A stretch of 41,909 nucleotides of DNA from Flammula alnicola (GCA_015499995.1 JADNRV010000381.1:1-41909); one strand, 5' to 3'; positions 32,019-41,909 are shown, numbered from the stretch's first letter. The notes: generated by a model not told the origin, from the sequence alone. Program-made: numbers and translations.

Positions 32019-34094
32019 TCAACTGCCATCCAGGAGTGCTTTGATCTCGTGGTGTAGATTGGGATCAAACTTGTCCAGATGTGGATTGGACCGACTTGGT
32101 GGAAGACTGCGAAGTGCAGATTGCAATTCCGGCAGTGCCTTGGTGTACTCCGGAGGTGTAGTGCCTTCTTGACTATGTCGCAAGCTCCCCGTTCCGGATG
32201 GAGTGATAGTAGCCGGTGGAACTGCCGCTGTGCCACCAATGACTGTGTCTAGGAAACTTTGAGCCCTTTTATCGAATACTTCAGACTCCACCATATATTC
32301 GTCGTAGTCGTTCAATCCGGAATCATCGCCTATGTCTTGATCCAATGGATCCGGCTCATCATGGATACCCTCGAAGTCGATGGAGCTCTCGCTCCCATCA
32401 TCCGAGTCACCACTATCAGAGCCAAAGTCCGGCTCCCCATCTGACGATACACTACCGGAGTCGTCTGCAGATTCCTCTGACTCCACCGAAACCTGCCGGG
32501 CTTTACCTTTGCCCTTCCTCGTCTTGGCCTTTGGCGGTGGGTCTGCGACCGGAGTAGCATCCTTAGATGCTGGTTTAGTTCTCTGCTTCTGTTTCTGTTT
32601 TCCTTTCGCGCGTCCGGCACCACGTTTGCCTGAAGGTTTTGGCTGCGAGTTGATGGCCGGAGCTGCAGGTCCTGTGTCGGCATCATCATTGTGCTCCGGA
32701 TGCGAATGCTCCTGGATTTCTGGTGCGAGCTTTCGTTCGAATGCTTCCACTAAGTCTCCATCCTTCGAGAGATAATGTGAGAACCGGAATGCAGCGTCAT
32801 CATCTGTGTTGGTTGCTTCCTGTTTCCTGTAAAGGTGTTTTAGGATTTGCAACGCCTCTCCCTCCTTCAACTCAGATGGCTCCTTGAGTAACATCAAAGT
32901 CGCATCAGACATGTATTCCGGCTTAATGCAATACCGTGCCAGCGGCAGGAATTTGGCCCAGGGAATTTTGGGTGCTTTCCCGGAAGCAAGCTCTGGATAT
33001 TAATCAGTCACTTTCCATGCCATGAGAGGAGGCTTGAATACCGTAATGCAATGCCAAGAAAGCCCGGAGCAGGCCTTGCCAATATGCACGACCCTTCATT
33101 CCAGATGGCACAACCTCCGGGTCTGGAAGGACTGGTTCTCCATACTGGTTCGTCGTCAACTCCATCAATCCCCTCCTCGGCCGGTAGGTACTGACGGTCG
33201 GGACGTCCTGGTCTGGCTCGTAATATGTTGTATTGTGTTGTAGCCAGTCACGACTGGTAATTCCGGCACTCTGAAAACTGGCATTCGCAGTTAAATAACT
33301 TTTTCCGTTCCCTAGGGTGTCATTGAAATCGAGTTGGGTGCATGCGATCTTTCCATTGGGCCGTTTAAAGGAGACGAAGAAAAGCATCCGGGCGCCCATG
33401 GCTAACCACATTTCCTGCGCGAAGTCAGCGAGTTTCTTGGCTGTATGTTTTTCTGCTAATCTGAGAGAGGTCAATTTGGAATGGGAAGCGATTTCGTCGG
33501 CACTCACCTAGCCTTTACCTCCGGCTTTGGGCCCTCATTATTCCACCTAGCAGCTGTCGCCCTCAAGGATGCTTTATCTTCTTCAGACAGCTTCTTCCAG
33601 ACATGAGTCAAGGCAATTTGGAAGAAGTTAAAGTCACTCTTGGGATTCTTTCCCTTCGCAACAGCAGCGTCGTATAGTTTCTTCTGTTTCTCCTGGACCG
33701 GTTCCGGTTTGAGGTCGTAAAGCACATCTCTTCCTGTCCAGTGCTTCGTAGCTTTCTTCGCGCGTTTAACTTGGGCATGGGATGCAAGCCACTTCTTCGT
33801 CTTCAATGCCAGAGCTTCCCTCTCCCGGCGCTTCAGCTTCTGGTTTTCTGGCAAGGCGAGAATGGCAGTTTCGGCATCCTTAACAAGTCTCGCTCTGTCG
33901 GCTTTCTTGGTGAGGGCCTGAATTTTTGCCTGGACCTCCTGGAGGATCGCCTTCTCCCTTTGCGAGAAATTTTGGACAGTAATATTATTACCGTCGACTT
34001 CATCGGTGGAGGGGCTGTCTTCCACTGGGTCTGTCTCGCCCTCCGGGGGTTGAATGTCGCCAGTGTTCGAGGAGGTGGATGATTCAGCATTCAT
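32019..34094 (-). CDS. KDZ passenger gene C, divergent HMG-like DNA-binding protein
   Basis: Exons 34094-33508, 33460-33042 and 32992-32019 total 1980 bases, an exact frame of 659 residues. Residues about 130-195 read LYDAAVAKGKNPKSDFNFFQ, then VWKKLSEEDKASLRATAARW and NNEGP, resembling an HMG box (aromatic helix 1, W-x-LS-x-E-K). A second conserved-looking block follows (FAQEMWLAMGARMLFFVSFK). The C-terminal half is highly charged, with a basic AGRAKGKQKQKQRTK and a long acidic Ser/Asp stretch. Published KDZ elements carry a divergent HMG gene, so I infer the same role: bending or binding element DNA. It diverges from transposase gene D across 253 bases. Confidence 0.7.
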
Positions 34095-34236
34095 GGTTAT
34101 AAAAAAGGACGTTTTCAACAAGGATATTGGTTTCCTTTTCTGAATATTTGGGCCCAGGACAGGCACAGTTTAAGCTCTGATGTCGAGGAGGTATGATCGA
34201 GATCGACATTAATGCTAAATTGTGATCGATCATAGC

Positions 34237-34243
34237 TATAAAT
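34237..34243 (+). promoter_or_regulatory. TATA box for the KDZ transposase gene
   Basis: TATAAAT lies 105 bases upstream of the chosen transposase start at 34348, a normal distance for a fungal core promoter, within the C/D divergent intergenic region. Confidence 0.5.
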
Positions 34244-34347
34244 GGCAACTCATTAGCCAGATGTGGTAATGATCAAGGCCTTCAGATAACAACCCAGACA
34301 TCACACGTGTATCTCCCTCACCTTCACCTCTTGTTTCAACCATCCAC

Positions 34348-37300
34348 ATGCCTAACTGGAAGGAAGCATCGCCGCCTGCAGAAAGCTACGATATTACTGT
34401 CAGCCAGACCAAACGTGGACAGGTTCAACATCTCAAAAAACAAAGGCAGCCTAAGAGTGAATCTTCAGGTTCCCATCGCAATCAACTGAAGAAGAGGCAG
34501 CAGGCAACTACAACTCTGCCACCTAAGGAGTCTAGCCCAATACTTGATCAAATCCCGGATGATGCTTTCAATGTATACTTCACTCCTGACGACTTGGTCG
34601 GGAAGGCCGCCAATGTAAGGGATGACCATCCATTGAATATAATACGCTCTTATCTTGTTCATCGACAGACATCCCATGAGTATATGCGACAATGGCTACC
34701 TCTCCGGCGGCAATTTCTTGACATCATTCTCGAGCGTGAAGCACCCCCCTCCAATATTCTTTGTACCAAGTGCAAGATGCGAACCTTCAAGATCCGTTGT
34801 GCTGATTGTCTAGGCAATCCGGTGCTCTGCGTGCAATGCTGTCGAAACTCTCATGAAGACCACCCTTTTCATAGAATAGAAATTTGGTCCGGCACCCATT
34901 TCTCTCCAGGTTGGCTCTGGCAAACGGGGTTGCGATTCATCTGGGACATGGGGGTAATCGCTGTCCCTCTAATCAGAATATGGATCAAGAAGTGGAATCC
35001 CTCATGAGCACATTACCGTCCATGTTTAATGACACTGGAGCTCAAGATATGGATGAGGATGACTCAGATGTTGAAGAACCTGCTGGCGAATATGGATGGG
35101 CTGGCTCAGGCCGACCGCCTAACCGAGATCTTCACGGTGCCCCAATAGTCGTGGTCGTGCATACCAATGGTGTCCACCATCTGCCAATTTCCCTTTGTTC
35201 ATGTCCATCCGCTCCGGATCCGATCACGCAATATCTACAAATGGGATTCTATCCCTCGACATATAAGCAAATTGAAACCGTTTTCACCTTTCAGGTTCTG
35301 GACGATTATAGGCTCGAAAACTTGGAATGTCAGACTTCTTGTCACCATTACTATTCCAAGCTCCGCCGGATGACCAATAGTATCTTCCCTACATCTGTCC
35401 CGGTAAGTAATTCATCAAGTCTCCATGGTCAGGAAGGGTTAATTATGTGACTAAATGCAGGATCGGAAGCGGGAGCTAGCCAGGGCTGAGAGACAGTGGA
35501 GAAACTTAAAGGAGTGGAAATGGTTTGGCTTTGGACACACTGATGCGATCCCGGGGGATACAGACCTTGCCCTTTTTTGCCCGACATGCCCTCAGCCCGG
35601 AGTAAATCTCCCAGATAACTGGGAGGACGATGAGTACCAGTGGAAGTATTTCCGGAGCTTCGTTGTGGATGGAAACTTTGTGGCAGCTCACCAACAGCAA
35701 TTGCGGACAACTGATGACGTTTGGATCAAGGATGGCGAAGGGTTTATGACCCGCCGGGCACCCTACTTTGACCATCTCCGGTGCACTACAGAAATCCGGG
35801 AGGTCAGTTCGACGATTCCACCTTGTGCATATATTGACCATAGAGTTTGAAACAGCCGTGCACATGTAATGAACACAGAGCTGTGCTGGATCGCGCTAAG
35901 CCGCACAAAGGCTGCGATGTGACCGGAATTGGTGCATTTGCTTGCCTCCGGCATGGATGTTATTGTCCCGGATCCATCGTGGACTTCCAAGTAGGTGAAC
36001 GTCAGATGAACGTGGATTACGGACTGGTGCAGGCTTTCAACAATACGCGGACGGACAAAGCGCCAAAAATAATCGTCGTCTACGACATCAACTGTCAGTA
36101 TTCTAAGAACCTCCGCAAGCGTGTGGAGGCGGGCAGATATCTCCATTTCCGCCCGGGACTGAACCTCGTTGCCGGAATCGGAATGTTTCATGTTCATGGT
36201 CATCAAGATGTTTGCTATGGGCGATACGCCCCACGCTTTATCCCGGGGGCAGGGCAGAGTGATGGAGAAGTACTTGAACGTCTGTTCTCCATTCTGAATG
36301 GGATCAGCACTATCGCCCGGACCATGACTTTGGCTCATCGAACTGAAAATGTGGATGCTCATATGGGCGATAACAACTTCAAGAAAATGATTGATATGGG
36401 TGTGTTTCATTCCGAGGAGTCTAGATAATTGCTCATCGGACAATCTCCCAGTTCCAACCTTGTGCAAGAAATGGAAAAATGTCTGCTCTTCTGCAATTGA
36501 CGCTTGCTCTGATTTTGAGCTCCTCAGCCAAAGTGCTACTCCGGAGCAAACTGAGTTATGGACAGTGTCTGTCCAGACAGCTGAACGCCTCCGGGAGGAA
36601 GGCAATGTGGAAGCGATGGACATTTACAATGTCAAAGGCATCAAAGGTGAGTTTGAGTTACCTTACAAGTAGTAAATTCCTGACAAAGTCGCAGTCATTC
36701 CACAGACCGAGATTCAGGCAAATCTGATGCAAGCAGAGCAAGAGGCAGACTCCGGAGTCGGTGTCACCACTTGGCTTGTAGCTGGAATGAAGATTCAGGA
36801 AGCACAGTTGAGCATCCCCGAGCTAACTCTGACTCCAACACTGATAATATATAGGGCTCAACTGGTATCATTCATTCGCCGGCAAGGCAAAAAGCCTTCA
36901 GGGGACCAACGACTCCAAATTAACCGGAAACGTCAGGCACTGCGGAGAAAGGCTGATGAATTTCAAGACTCCTTCCAGCAGCTATTCCCCGCTGTGGCAC
37001 TGGATGGTGTTGACCTTCGAGAAATCCCGTATGGAGATGATGTTCTCGGAGACGATGAGGATGAGGCATACCTGGCTACAGTTCCACGTGGAGAAGTCGA
37101 AAAGATGGAAATCTTCCTTCCGTCAACATGTCCAGGAGAGCTCCCTCGCCAATTGAAGACTGCTGCGAAAGTCGAGCTCAAGCTGCGCATTGCACAGGCA
37201 GAAAATGCCCTTGAAGGTGTTCGCCGGGAAATCGGTCACAAGTCTTTTCTGTTCCGGAACAACATTGCACTGGCCATCAACAAGCAAATGAAGACGCGGG

Positions 37301-37887
37301 CATATAGTGCAGTTAAAGCAGCAGATGACGAAGTCCGGCAGTTCGTCAGAGTGTACAATCAGGCCCGGAACGCCATTCTTGCATTGGGATGTTCAGAAGA
37401 CATAGCCGCTCGGTACCAAAAGTTACTCCCGGAGCAATTGGTTGCCTTGAAATCGATATATGAGCCGAATGCACGGGGAGCCGGAACATATTCCTTGCCT
37501 TGGTTTTGGATGTTGCAAGTTGGCAGCGACTCCGATTCTTCTGAGTACATGGACGAATGTATGTCCCCCTATACATTTTACAATTCTGGCTTCTAACTGT
37601 CGCAAGCAGTATACCGTGTCAATTGGATGCGTGCACGTGCTAAAATGCTTCGCTGGGAGGAAGAATCCATTCTCATTCCATCTGAAATGAAGTGGACAAC
37701 GTTCTTCTTCCACAACCGTGCCAATGGATGGAAGACACGGGAGGCGATGTCTCACAAGACGGGGCATCAAGCATATGCAAGAAAACAAGTGGCGTTGTGG
37801 ACCGAGCTCGCGGAGCATGCTCAGACAGCTTTTAATTCCTGCCTCATACGTTACACTGTGCCTCCGTCTATGGAGGACAGGATGTAG
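34348..37887 (+). CDS. KDZ transposase with N-terminal CxC2-like cysteine cluster (gene D), one probable base-call frame break
   Basis: Seven exons: 34348-35402, 35461-35802, 35856-36399, 36452-36646, 36695-37558 and 37610-37887, with the first treated as one exon broken at the GGGG run 34926-34929. One extra base there makes the total an exact 1092-residue frame. The N-terminal cluster CTKCKMRTFKIRCADC, LCVQCC and H-x-D-H leads into WSGTHF and IHLGHGGNRCP. The RNase H-fold core has FVVDGNF (first acid), the Zn-binding GIGAFACLRHGC, VVYDINCQYSKNLRKRV (second acid), FHVHGHQDVCYGRY, and GEVLERLFSILNG (glutamate). The C-terminal RVNWMRARAKMLRWEEE is typical of the family. The enzyme cuts and pastes the element in the nucleus. 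Acid assignments follow family knowledge. Confidence 0.85.
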
Positions 37888-37959
37888 GGTAATTACATTT
37901 AATATAGTTTACTGGCCCTGGAGCAGCAGGGCACCTACCATCTTGATAGCATCCTCGTT

Positions 37960-38500
37960 TAGCTGCCTGGATGGCTGCCACCGGCATTGCAACCCTGCCG
38001 GACATGTGATCCCTGCCGGAATAGCAACATCCGCCGACATGGCATGTGCTGCCAGGAGGTGCAGGCATTGCACATGACCGGCATGGACTGCACACACCAC
38101 TAATAACTCTGGAGCAAAACTCATTTTTGTGCCCGCGTTGTGACCATCCCGCCAATGTGATTGCCAGACTTGCTGCAGCCGGCATGGCGAGCCTCGCGGA
38201 ATTGCGACACTTCCGGACTTCCTACTGCCAGCCTGGTAATTCCCAGCCGCAGTGCGCCCCTGCTGGAATGGCAAGACAGAACCTGACATCATACTGTCCC
38301 ACCGGCATTCCATGCTGCCACATTGCGACACTGCCACAAATAGGACGCCGGCGGAATTGCTTCTTCCGCCATGGAATGCCGGCGGCACTCCCATCCCGGC
38401 GACATTGCATCCTGAACGGGACAGAATGTAACATTACATGATGCTCATGCTGCTCTCCGGCGGGCATTGCACACCCACCGGCATTCAACTGCTCGAGCAC
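37960..38500. repeat. Degenerate CCGGCATTGC-type repeat array
   Basis: Between genes D and E the words CCGGCATTGC, CGGAATTGC, GGCATGGC and TGCCGG recur every 20-50 bases; by eye I count about 16 CCGG in 37981-38820, several times the chance rate. Both strands are open over part of it, as expected for a simple repeat, so the ORFs are probably not genes. Confidence 0.55.
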
Positions 38501-38852
38501 CTGTGAATGCATCAGACAATTGTAAAACATTGATTAAATCACGTTTGTTACTCCAGATGGCTTGCGAAAAAGAAAACGATCCCAATGGTTGTGCAAGCGA
38601 TAGTAACTTCCTGACAATAGGTGAAGGCGAACCCCGCCGGAAGTACTGCTGCTGCGATGGTGTTACTCAGCGGCTTTGCATCCTACTGGAAGTGCGACCT
38701 TCACATCTCTCATGCTGATCTCCAGCAGATATTGCACCAGCTGGCATGCAACTGCGCACTGCCCTCATGACGCCGCCGGAGCGTGACTCATCTGGTGTGA
38801 CCCCGGCCGGACCTTCCAGAGCCCTGTGCTCGTGACACTCCACAAAGCAACC
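38500..38852. other. No gene recognised; probable upstream region of gene E
   Basis: CCGG-rich sequence continuing the array more sparsely. It precedes the start of gene E and should contain its promoter; no TATA box is obvious. Confidence 0.4.
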
Positions 38853-39747
38853 ATGTCCGCCTTCGACAACGATGATTTCATGCAAGTTGCAGCTCAATTG
38901 CTGCAAATGTCCATGGCGGATTCTCAGGCTTATCTCAATTATCTCTCAAGCCGACTTCGCGTAATGGCATCGCTGTTTTTTGGCCGGAACGTGGCCACTC
39001 AGGATCCTGACATTTACACGTGGTTTACTGAGAACATGTTTCGGGAACTGGTAAGTGGCAACCAGCGGATGCAGGCCTGGCTTAATTTCAAGATAGACCA
39101 ATGCTATCACAGTCCTGGGCTGTCTCACAAGTGGTTCCCGAGTGTTGGAGGTCCCCCAATACCTCAGACGATGCATGCGAGGCCACCCCCACCTCTCCAA
39201 GCGTTACTCCGACAATGATTCCGACGTACCGGACTCGCCCATCGATGGACTTGGCGACCATTGGTATACTCAAATACCGCTCCGGCCGGAAGTACCTAAA
39301 ATGCACGATCTCTTGACAACATGGAGCCGCCAGAATCTCATGGTATGTATACTTTACTCATTGCCATTCTATCTACTAACTAATGAGACCGGAAAGGCTG
39401 AAATGACAACAGCCTTTACACCGGCCTCCCTCTCAGATGAGGGACTTCTCAGCCTCAAGAGTGCTTATGAGAAGTACCGCGAGATCCTCCGGGCCGCCAT
39501 CGAGCAAGAGACAGCGCGCTATAATCAGCTTATAGACGAGCGTGAGGCGGTTCAAACGGCTCTCATCGAGGCGGAACGTGTTGAACGACAGGTGATGGTT
39601 AGGAAGCTGACTGATGCCATGTTTGAAGATGTCGACTCGGATGAGTCCTCGGAGAATGATCAAGAGACATTTGCTTCAAAGCAGCCGGTTCCTGGTGTGT
39701 CTGAAACAGCAGAAGAATCCAGTTCAGAGGTAGAAATTGTAGAGTAG
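38853..39747 (+). CDS. KDZ passenger gene E, coiled-coil protein
   Basis: Exons 38853-39050, 39097-39342 and 39388-39747, all phase 0, 267 residues. The second intron has a textbook CTAAC branch site. The N-terminus (MSAFDNDDFMQVAAQLLQMS) is helical, with DIYTWFTENMFREL; the middle has LEVPQYLRRCMRGHPHL; residues about 165-240 form a charged coiled coil (YEKYREILRAAIEQETARYN and similar), followed by an acidic tail (DVDSDESSEND to SSSEVEIVE). No domain recognised. The gene ends 24 bases before the stop of the TET/JBP gene F, so the two converge tightly and their 3' ends probably overlap. It may be a partner of the transposase or of F; the sequence does not show which. Confidence 0.65.
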
Positions 39748-39771
39748 TCATTACATTCCATATTCCTCTCA

Positions 39772-41035
39772 CTATCGTCTAATGTTTGGCCCCCGGTTAA
39801 CTATATCAAATTGATCCCCATGCTCTATGATTTCCCGGAATGCTCCCTGTGTCATCCACTGCCTGTACCCTTGCTCCTGGAGGCTATCGTTTCTGGCATG
39901 ATGCTCCATTGGGCTTGCATGAAAGTACTGCGCAAAACACACTCTTTCCCCCTTCACCCGGTCAACCTTATGTGGGAGAGCCTTTCCACACAGCGCTATC
40001 ATCGTTCCCGGATCGTACTGGAACCGGAACCCGAGTGCCGGAACGTCGAAGTCGAGATCGGTGTACCACCCCATAGTGGTCAAAAGGTCGTAGAACTCCG
40101 GCATTCCCCTCCAATCGCGATGCTCCGGAGACTCTTTGTTTGAGATAACGGCCATAGCGGTGAAGGGAGTTGGCCAAAAACGCCGGGATTCTTCCATCCC
40201 GGTGAGTGATGATTCCTGAAGGCCTCCCTGCCGAATCCGCTCCATTACTTCACATGCCCGGCGGGCTAGCCTTGGATGCAGGAGCCATAACGCGGCTCCG
40301 AGCAGTGCCAAGCTCTCGTTTGCATCCTGGAGGAATTGAAGACCGGTTGGCTCCTTCAGGATGGGGGATGAACTAAATGTCTGGTGTCCGACCGCATTCC
40401 AGCACGGTGACATTGAAAGTTCTCCAGTGGCGATCCGGGAATGCTTTGGATAATAAAACCCTGACTTCCGGGAAGATTGGCCCGCATCAGTATTTTGCCC
40501 GGTGGTCTGGCACAAGCGCTGGTTTAACGGGACTAGTTGTCCCATGAACACATTCTTGATATCAAATTCAGTCATGAAATGTGGAAAACAAGTGATTACT
40601 TACATGTCTTCGAATTGTCAGAGCGTCCGGTAGGTACCACAATACAATATTGTCTTCTGAATCGACAACAATACATGGCGTTTTGATGAGCTGGAGTGCG
40701 CCGGAGGTAAGAGGCCGAAAATCCTTCATGAGATCCGCCTCCAACTTGGCACTTCTGACGTTCTGACATGCAGTCAGCCGGCGGCTATACTCCCGGATTG
40801 ACCAGGGGAGCTGAACTGTCATATAAAGGTTAGAGAAAAGCTGACAACTGATCCTTTGAAACTTACTTTTGTGTCGGAATGCCGATAGGACCTTCTGCAT
40901 TAGGTGGTGGCAGTCGTGTAGCAATTCCGGGGATATGTGTTCCGGTTGGGTGATTGTATGTCTGTTATCGACCTCCACTCGGAGAGCCCGTTGCAGATAC
41001 TCTCCCAGAAGCGACGTGGACATATTCCTTGCCAT
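39772..41035 (-). CDS. TET/JBP-family 2-oxoglutarate/Fe(II) dioxygenase (gene F)
   Basis: Exons 41035-40867, 40815-40604 and 40554-39772 give an exact frame of 387 residues; ATG 41035 is the first in-frame ATG. Iron-binding H272-x-D274 lies in PEHRDWRGMPEFYDLL, then GFRFQYDPGT leads to H322 (ALCGKALPH) and the 2-oxoglutarate arginine R331 (GERVCFAQYFH). Spacing and neighbours match fungal TET/JBP enzymes, which oxidise 5-methylcytosine stepwise in DNA; the mushroom enzyme CcTET is a studied member. The N-terminal region has LWYLPDALTIRRH and WPTPFTAMAVISN blocks seen in such proteins. All catalytic positions are present, so it should be active. The length suits the compact fungal type without a CXXC domain. 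Confidence 0.85.
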
Positions 41036-41115
41036 GATTTTGGACAACGTTGAAATTCAAATATGCACATTATATACTGCCTTGAGGCCGCCATGAGGGT
41101 TTCCCTGATGAATAC

Positions 41116-41151
41116 CCAGGGGTACCCTGGATTTGCAGTCCCACTGCAAAT
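41116..41151. promoter_or_regulatory. Two adjacent palindromes upstream of the TET/JBP gene
   Basis: CCAGGGGTACCCTGG (41116-41130) is followed directly by ATTTGCAGT-CCC-ACTGCAAAT (41131-41151). Both are perfect stems. They lie 81-116 bases upstream of the gene F start and could be protein-binding sites or part of the right subterminal region. Confidence 0.5.
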
Positions 41152-41265
41152 TCTGATGTAAAATCGCTCCGGCATAGCAATTAAATATATTACTGAGCAA
41201 GAAGAGGCAGAATCTATATAATATATAAACAAAATTCCCCCCCCCCAGCCCAAAAACACCAATTT

Positions 41266-41479
41266 GACGAGCTCGTCCATCAATGGAACGAGAGCTCATC
41301 CATGCATCCAATGGTCACAAGCTCGGCCATCGGCCCTGATGGCGGGCTCATCCATTGATCTCCCTCAAGCTTGCCCATCCCTTAATTAGCACGAGCTCGT
41401 CCATTGCCAATGGGTAAAAATAGCCGCCACGAGCTCGTGAGGCTATGCCATCAGTGATGGCACCTTAGTCATGCAAGGT
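41266..41479. repeat. Right terminal inverted repeat and subterminal GAGCTCG motifs of the KDZ element
   Basis: Exact or near copies of ACGAGCTCGTCCAT recur across 41266-41449, interspersed with degenerate forms (GAGAGCTCATCCAT, AAGCTCGGCCAT, AAGCTTGCCCAT). The outermost 89 bases (41391-41479) form the terminal repeat matching 26764-26852. Confidence 0.8.
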
Positions 41480-41909
41480 GTCACATGGGTAGTGGGAATT
41501 TCTATTGAACGTCCTGCTCGAGGGACAGAGGCGGACCCATGGGGTAGTCTTAGCATCTCGAAAGAAGCGTGCTCTTCTCCATCGCCTGCGAAGTTGGAAT
41601 ATGCGAGCCTGCCGTGGGTAAGGCCGTACACTTGAAATGGAAGTGAATAACAGACCATAGGGGTACGATATAGGATCCCTGGAAGCATGGGGTCAGTGAA
41701 TCGCGAGAGTTGGGAGGAGTTCAGAAATTAACAAACAATATCGTAGTTGTCGAGAACGCAAAGGGTACAACGGAGGCGAGCGAAGCGCCTGGGCGCACGT
41801 ATGTAATTGCTGTATTCGATGAGATTGGGTGCAGATATGGCTCTGTTATCAGTTATTGCAGGTACCGTGAGCTTCATTTCTGATACTCGAGGGATGCAGT
41901 GGCGCGTGG
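41480..41909 (-). pseudogene. Partial C2H2 family copy at the right flank of the KDZ element
   Basis: On the minus strand PFQVYGLTHGRLAYSNFAGD and GEEHASFEM match exon 2 of the gene at 13970-15487 (PFQVHGQLTRSYFADDGEG, LASFEM). Farther upstream the stretch near 41790-41909 matches the 9.39-9.54 kb segment. The rest of the gene is absent: the reading runs into the transposon end. The window edge limits interpretation. Confidence 0.6.

Larger units (their letters stand above)
26764..41479. mobile_element. KDZ-class DNA transposon carrying a TET/JBP dioxygenase, about 14.7 kb
   Basis: Long inverted repeats and subterminal GAGCTCG clusters bound a block of six genes that includes a KDZ transposase and a TET/JBP dioxygenase. 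Published surveys of basidiomycete genomes (Iyer and colleagues, 2014) describe TET/JBP genes riding on KDZ transposons, often with a divergent HMG-domain gene; that trio is present here as genes F, D and C. Genes A, B and E are additional passengers. Inner boundaries 26794-41449 with a 9-bp ATCAGTGAT direct repeat, or outer boundaries 26764-41479, are both possible. All genes have short GT-AG introns and mostly open frames, suggesting recent activity. Confidence 0.85.

Noticed and set aside
37909..38394. 161-codon minus-strand ORF
   Set aside because: It lies in the degenerate CCGGCATTGC array, both strands are open, and the peptide only reflects the DNA repeat.

Overview
The window looks like an accessory, transposon-rich region of a basidiomycete (Agaricomycete mushroom) genome. 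The evidence is many 45-60 nt GT-AG introns, a secreted pectin-type six-hairpin glycosidase, a non-LTR retrotransposon of fungal Tad/I-like layout, and above all a large KDZ-class (Kyakuja-Dileera-Zisupton) DNA transposon that carries a TET/JBP-family dioxygenase gene. The KDZ-TET/JBP partnership is known from basidiomycetes. Exon models were built by hand from splice signals and reading phase.

Left part (1-9.9 kb): a 1.42 kb element with terminal inverted repeats (651-2074); a dead copy of a local C2H2 gene family (about 2.3-4.7 kb) split in an intron by a 1.59 kb element with 9-bp target duplications, which itself contains a 294-bp TA-flanked hairpin MITE; a secreted GH105-like glycosidase on the minus strand (5266-7215); and decayed C2H2 copies (8.33-9.19 kb).

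Middle (10.6-26.7 kb): two paralogous three-finger C2H2 genes on the minus strand (10656-11856 and 13970-15487) in a tandem duplication that includes about 1.3-1.5 kb of upstream DNA. An apparently intact 6.3 kb non-LTR retrotransposon (ORF1 and ORF2, poly(A), 15-bp target duplication) lies at 17209-23554. It is followed by an unrecognised 326-aa ORF, a 61-aa three-exon gene that shares the C2H2 genes' upstream module, and a frameshifted C2H2 pseudogene.

Right part (26.76-41.48 kb): one 14.7 kb transposon bounded by long inverted repeats and dense GAGCTCG subterminal motifs. It holds six genes: A (proline-rich, minus), B (Cys-cluster plus coiled coil, plus), C (divergent HMG-like, minus), D (KDZ transposase with CxC2-like Cys cluster, plus), E (coiled coil, plus) and F (TET/JBP dioxygenase, minus, with HxD, H and R intact). 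A/B and C/D are divergent pairs; B/C and E/F converge. I infer that D moves the element and that F could alter 5-methylcytosine on the element or its targets. A, B and E have no function I can name.

Five single-base frame breaks, in four otherwise good genes, all lie in G or C runs of 4-6 and each is explained by one missing base. This points to homopolymer under-calling in the assembly at least as much as to gene death.
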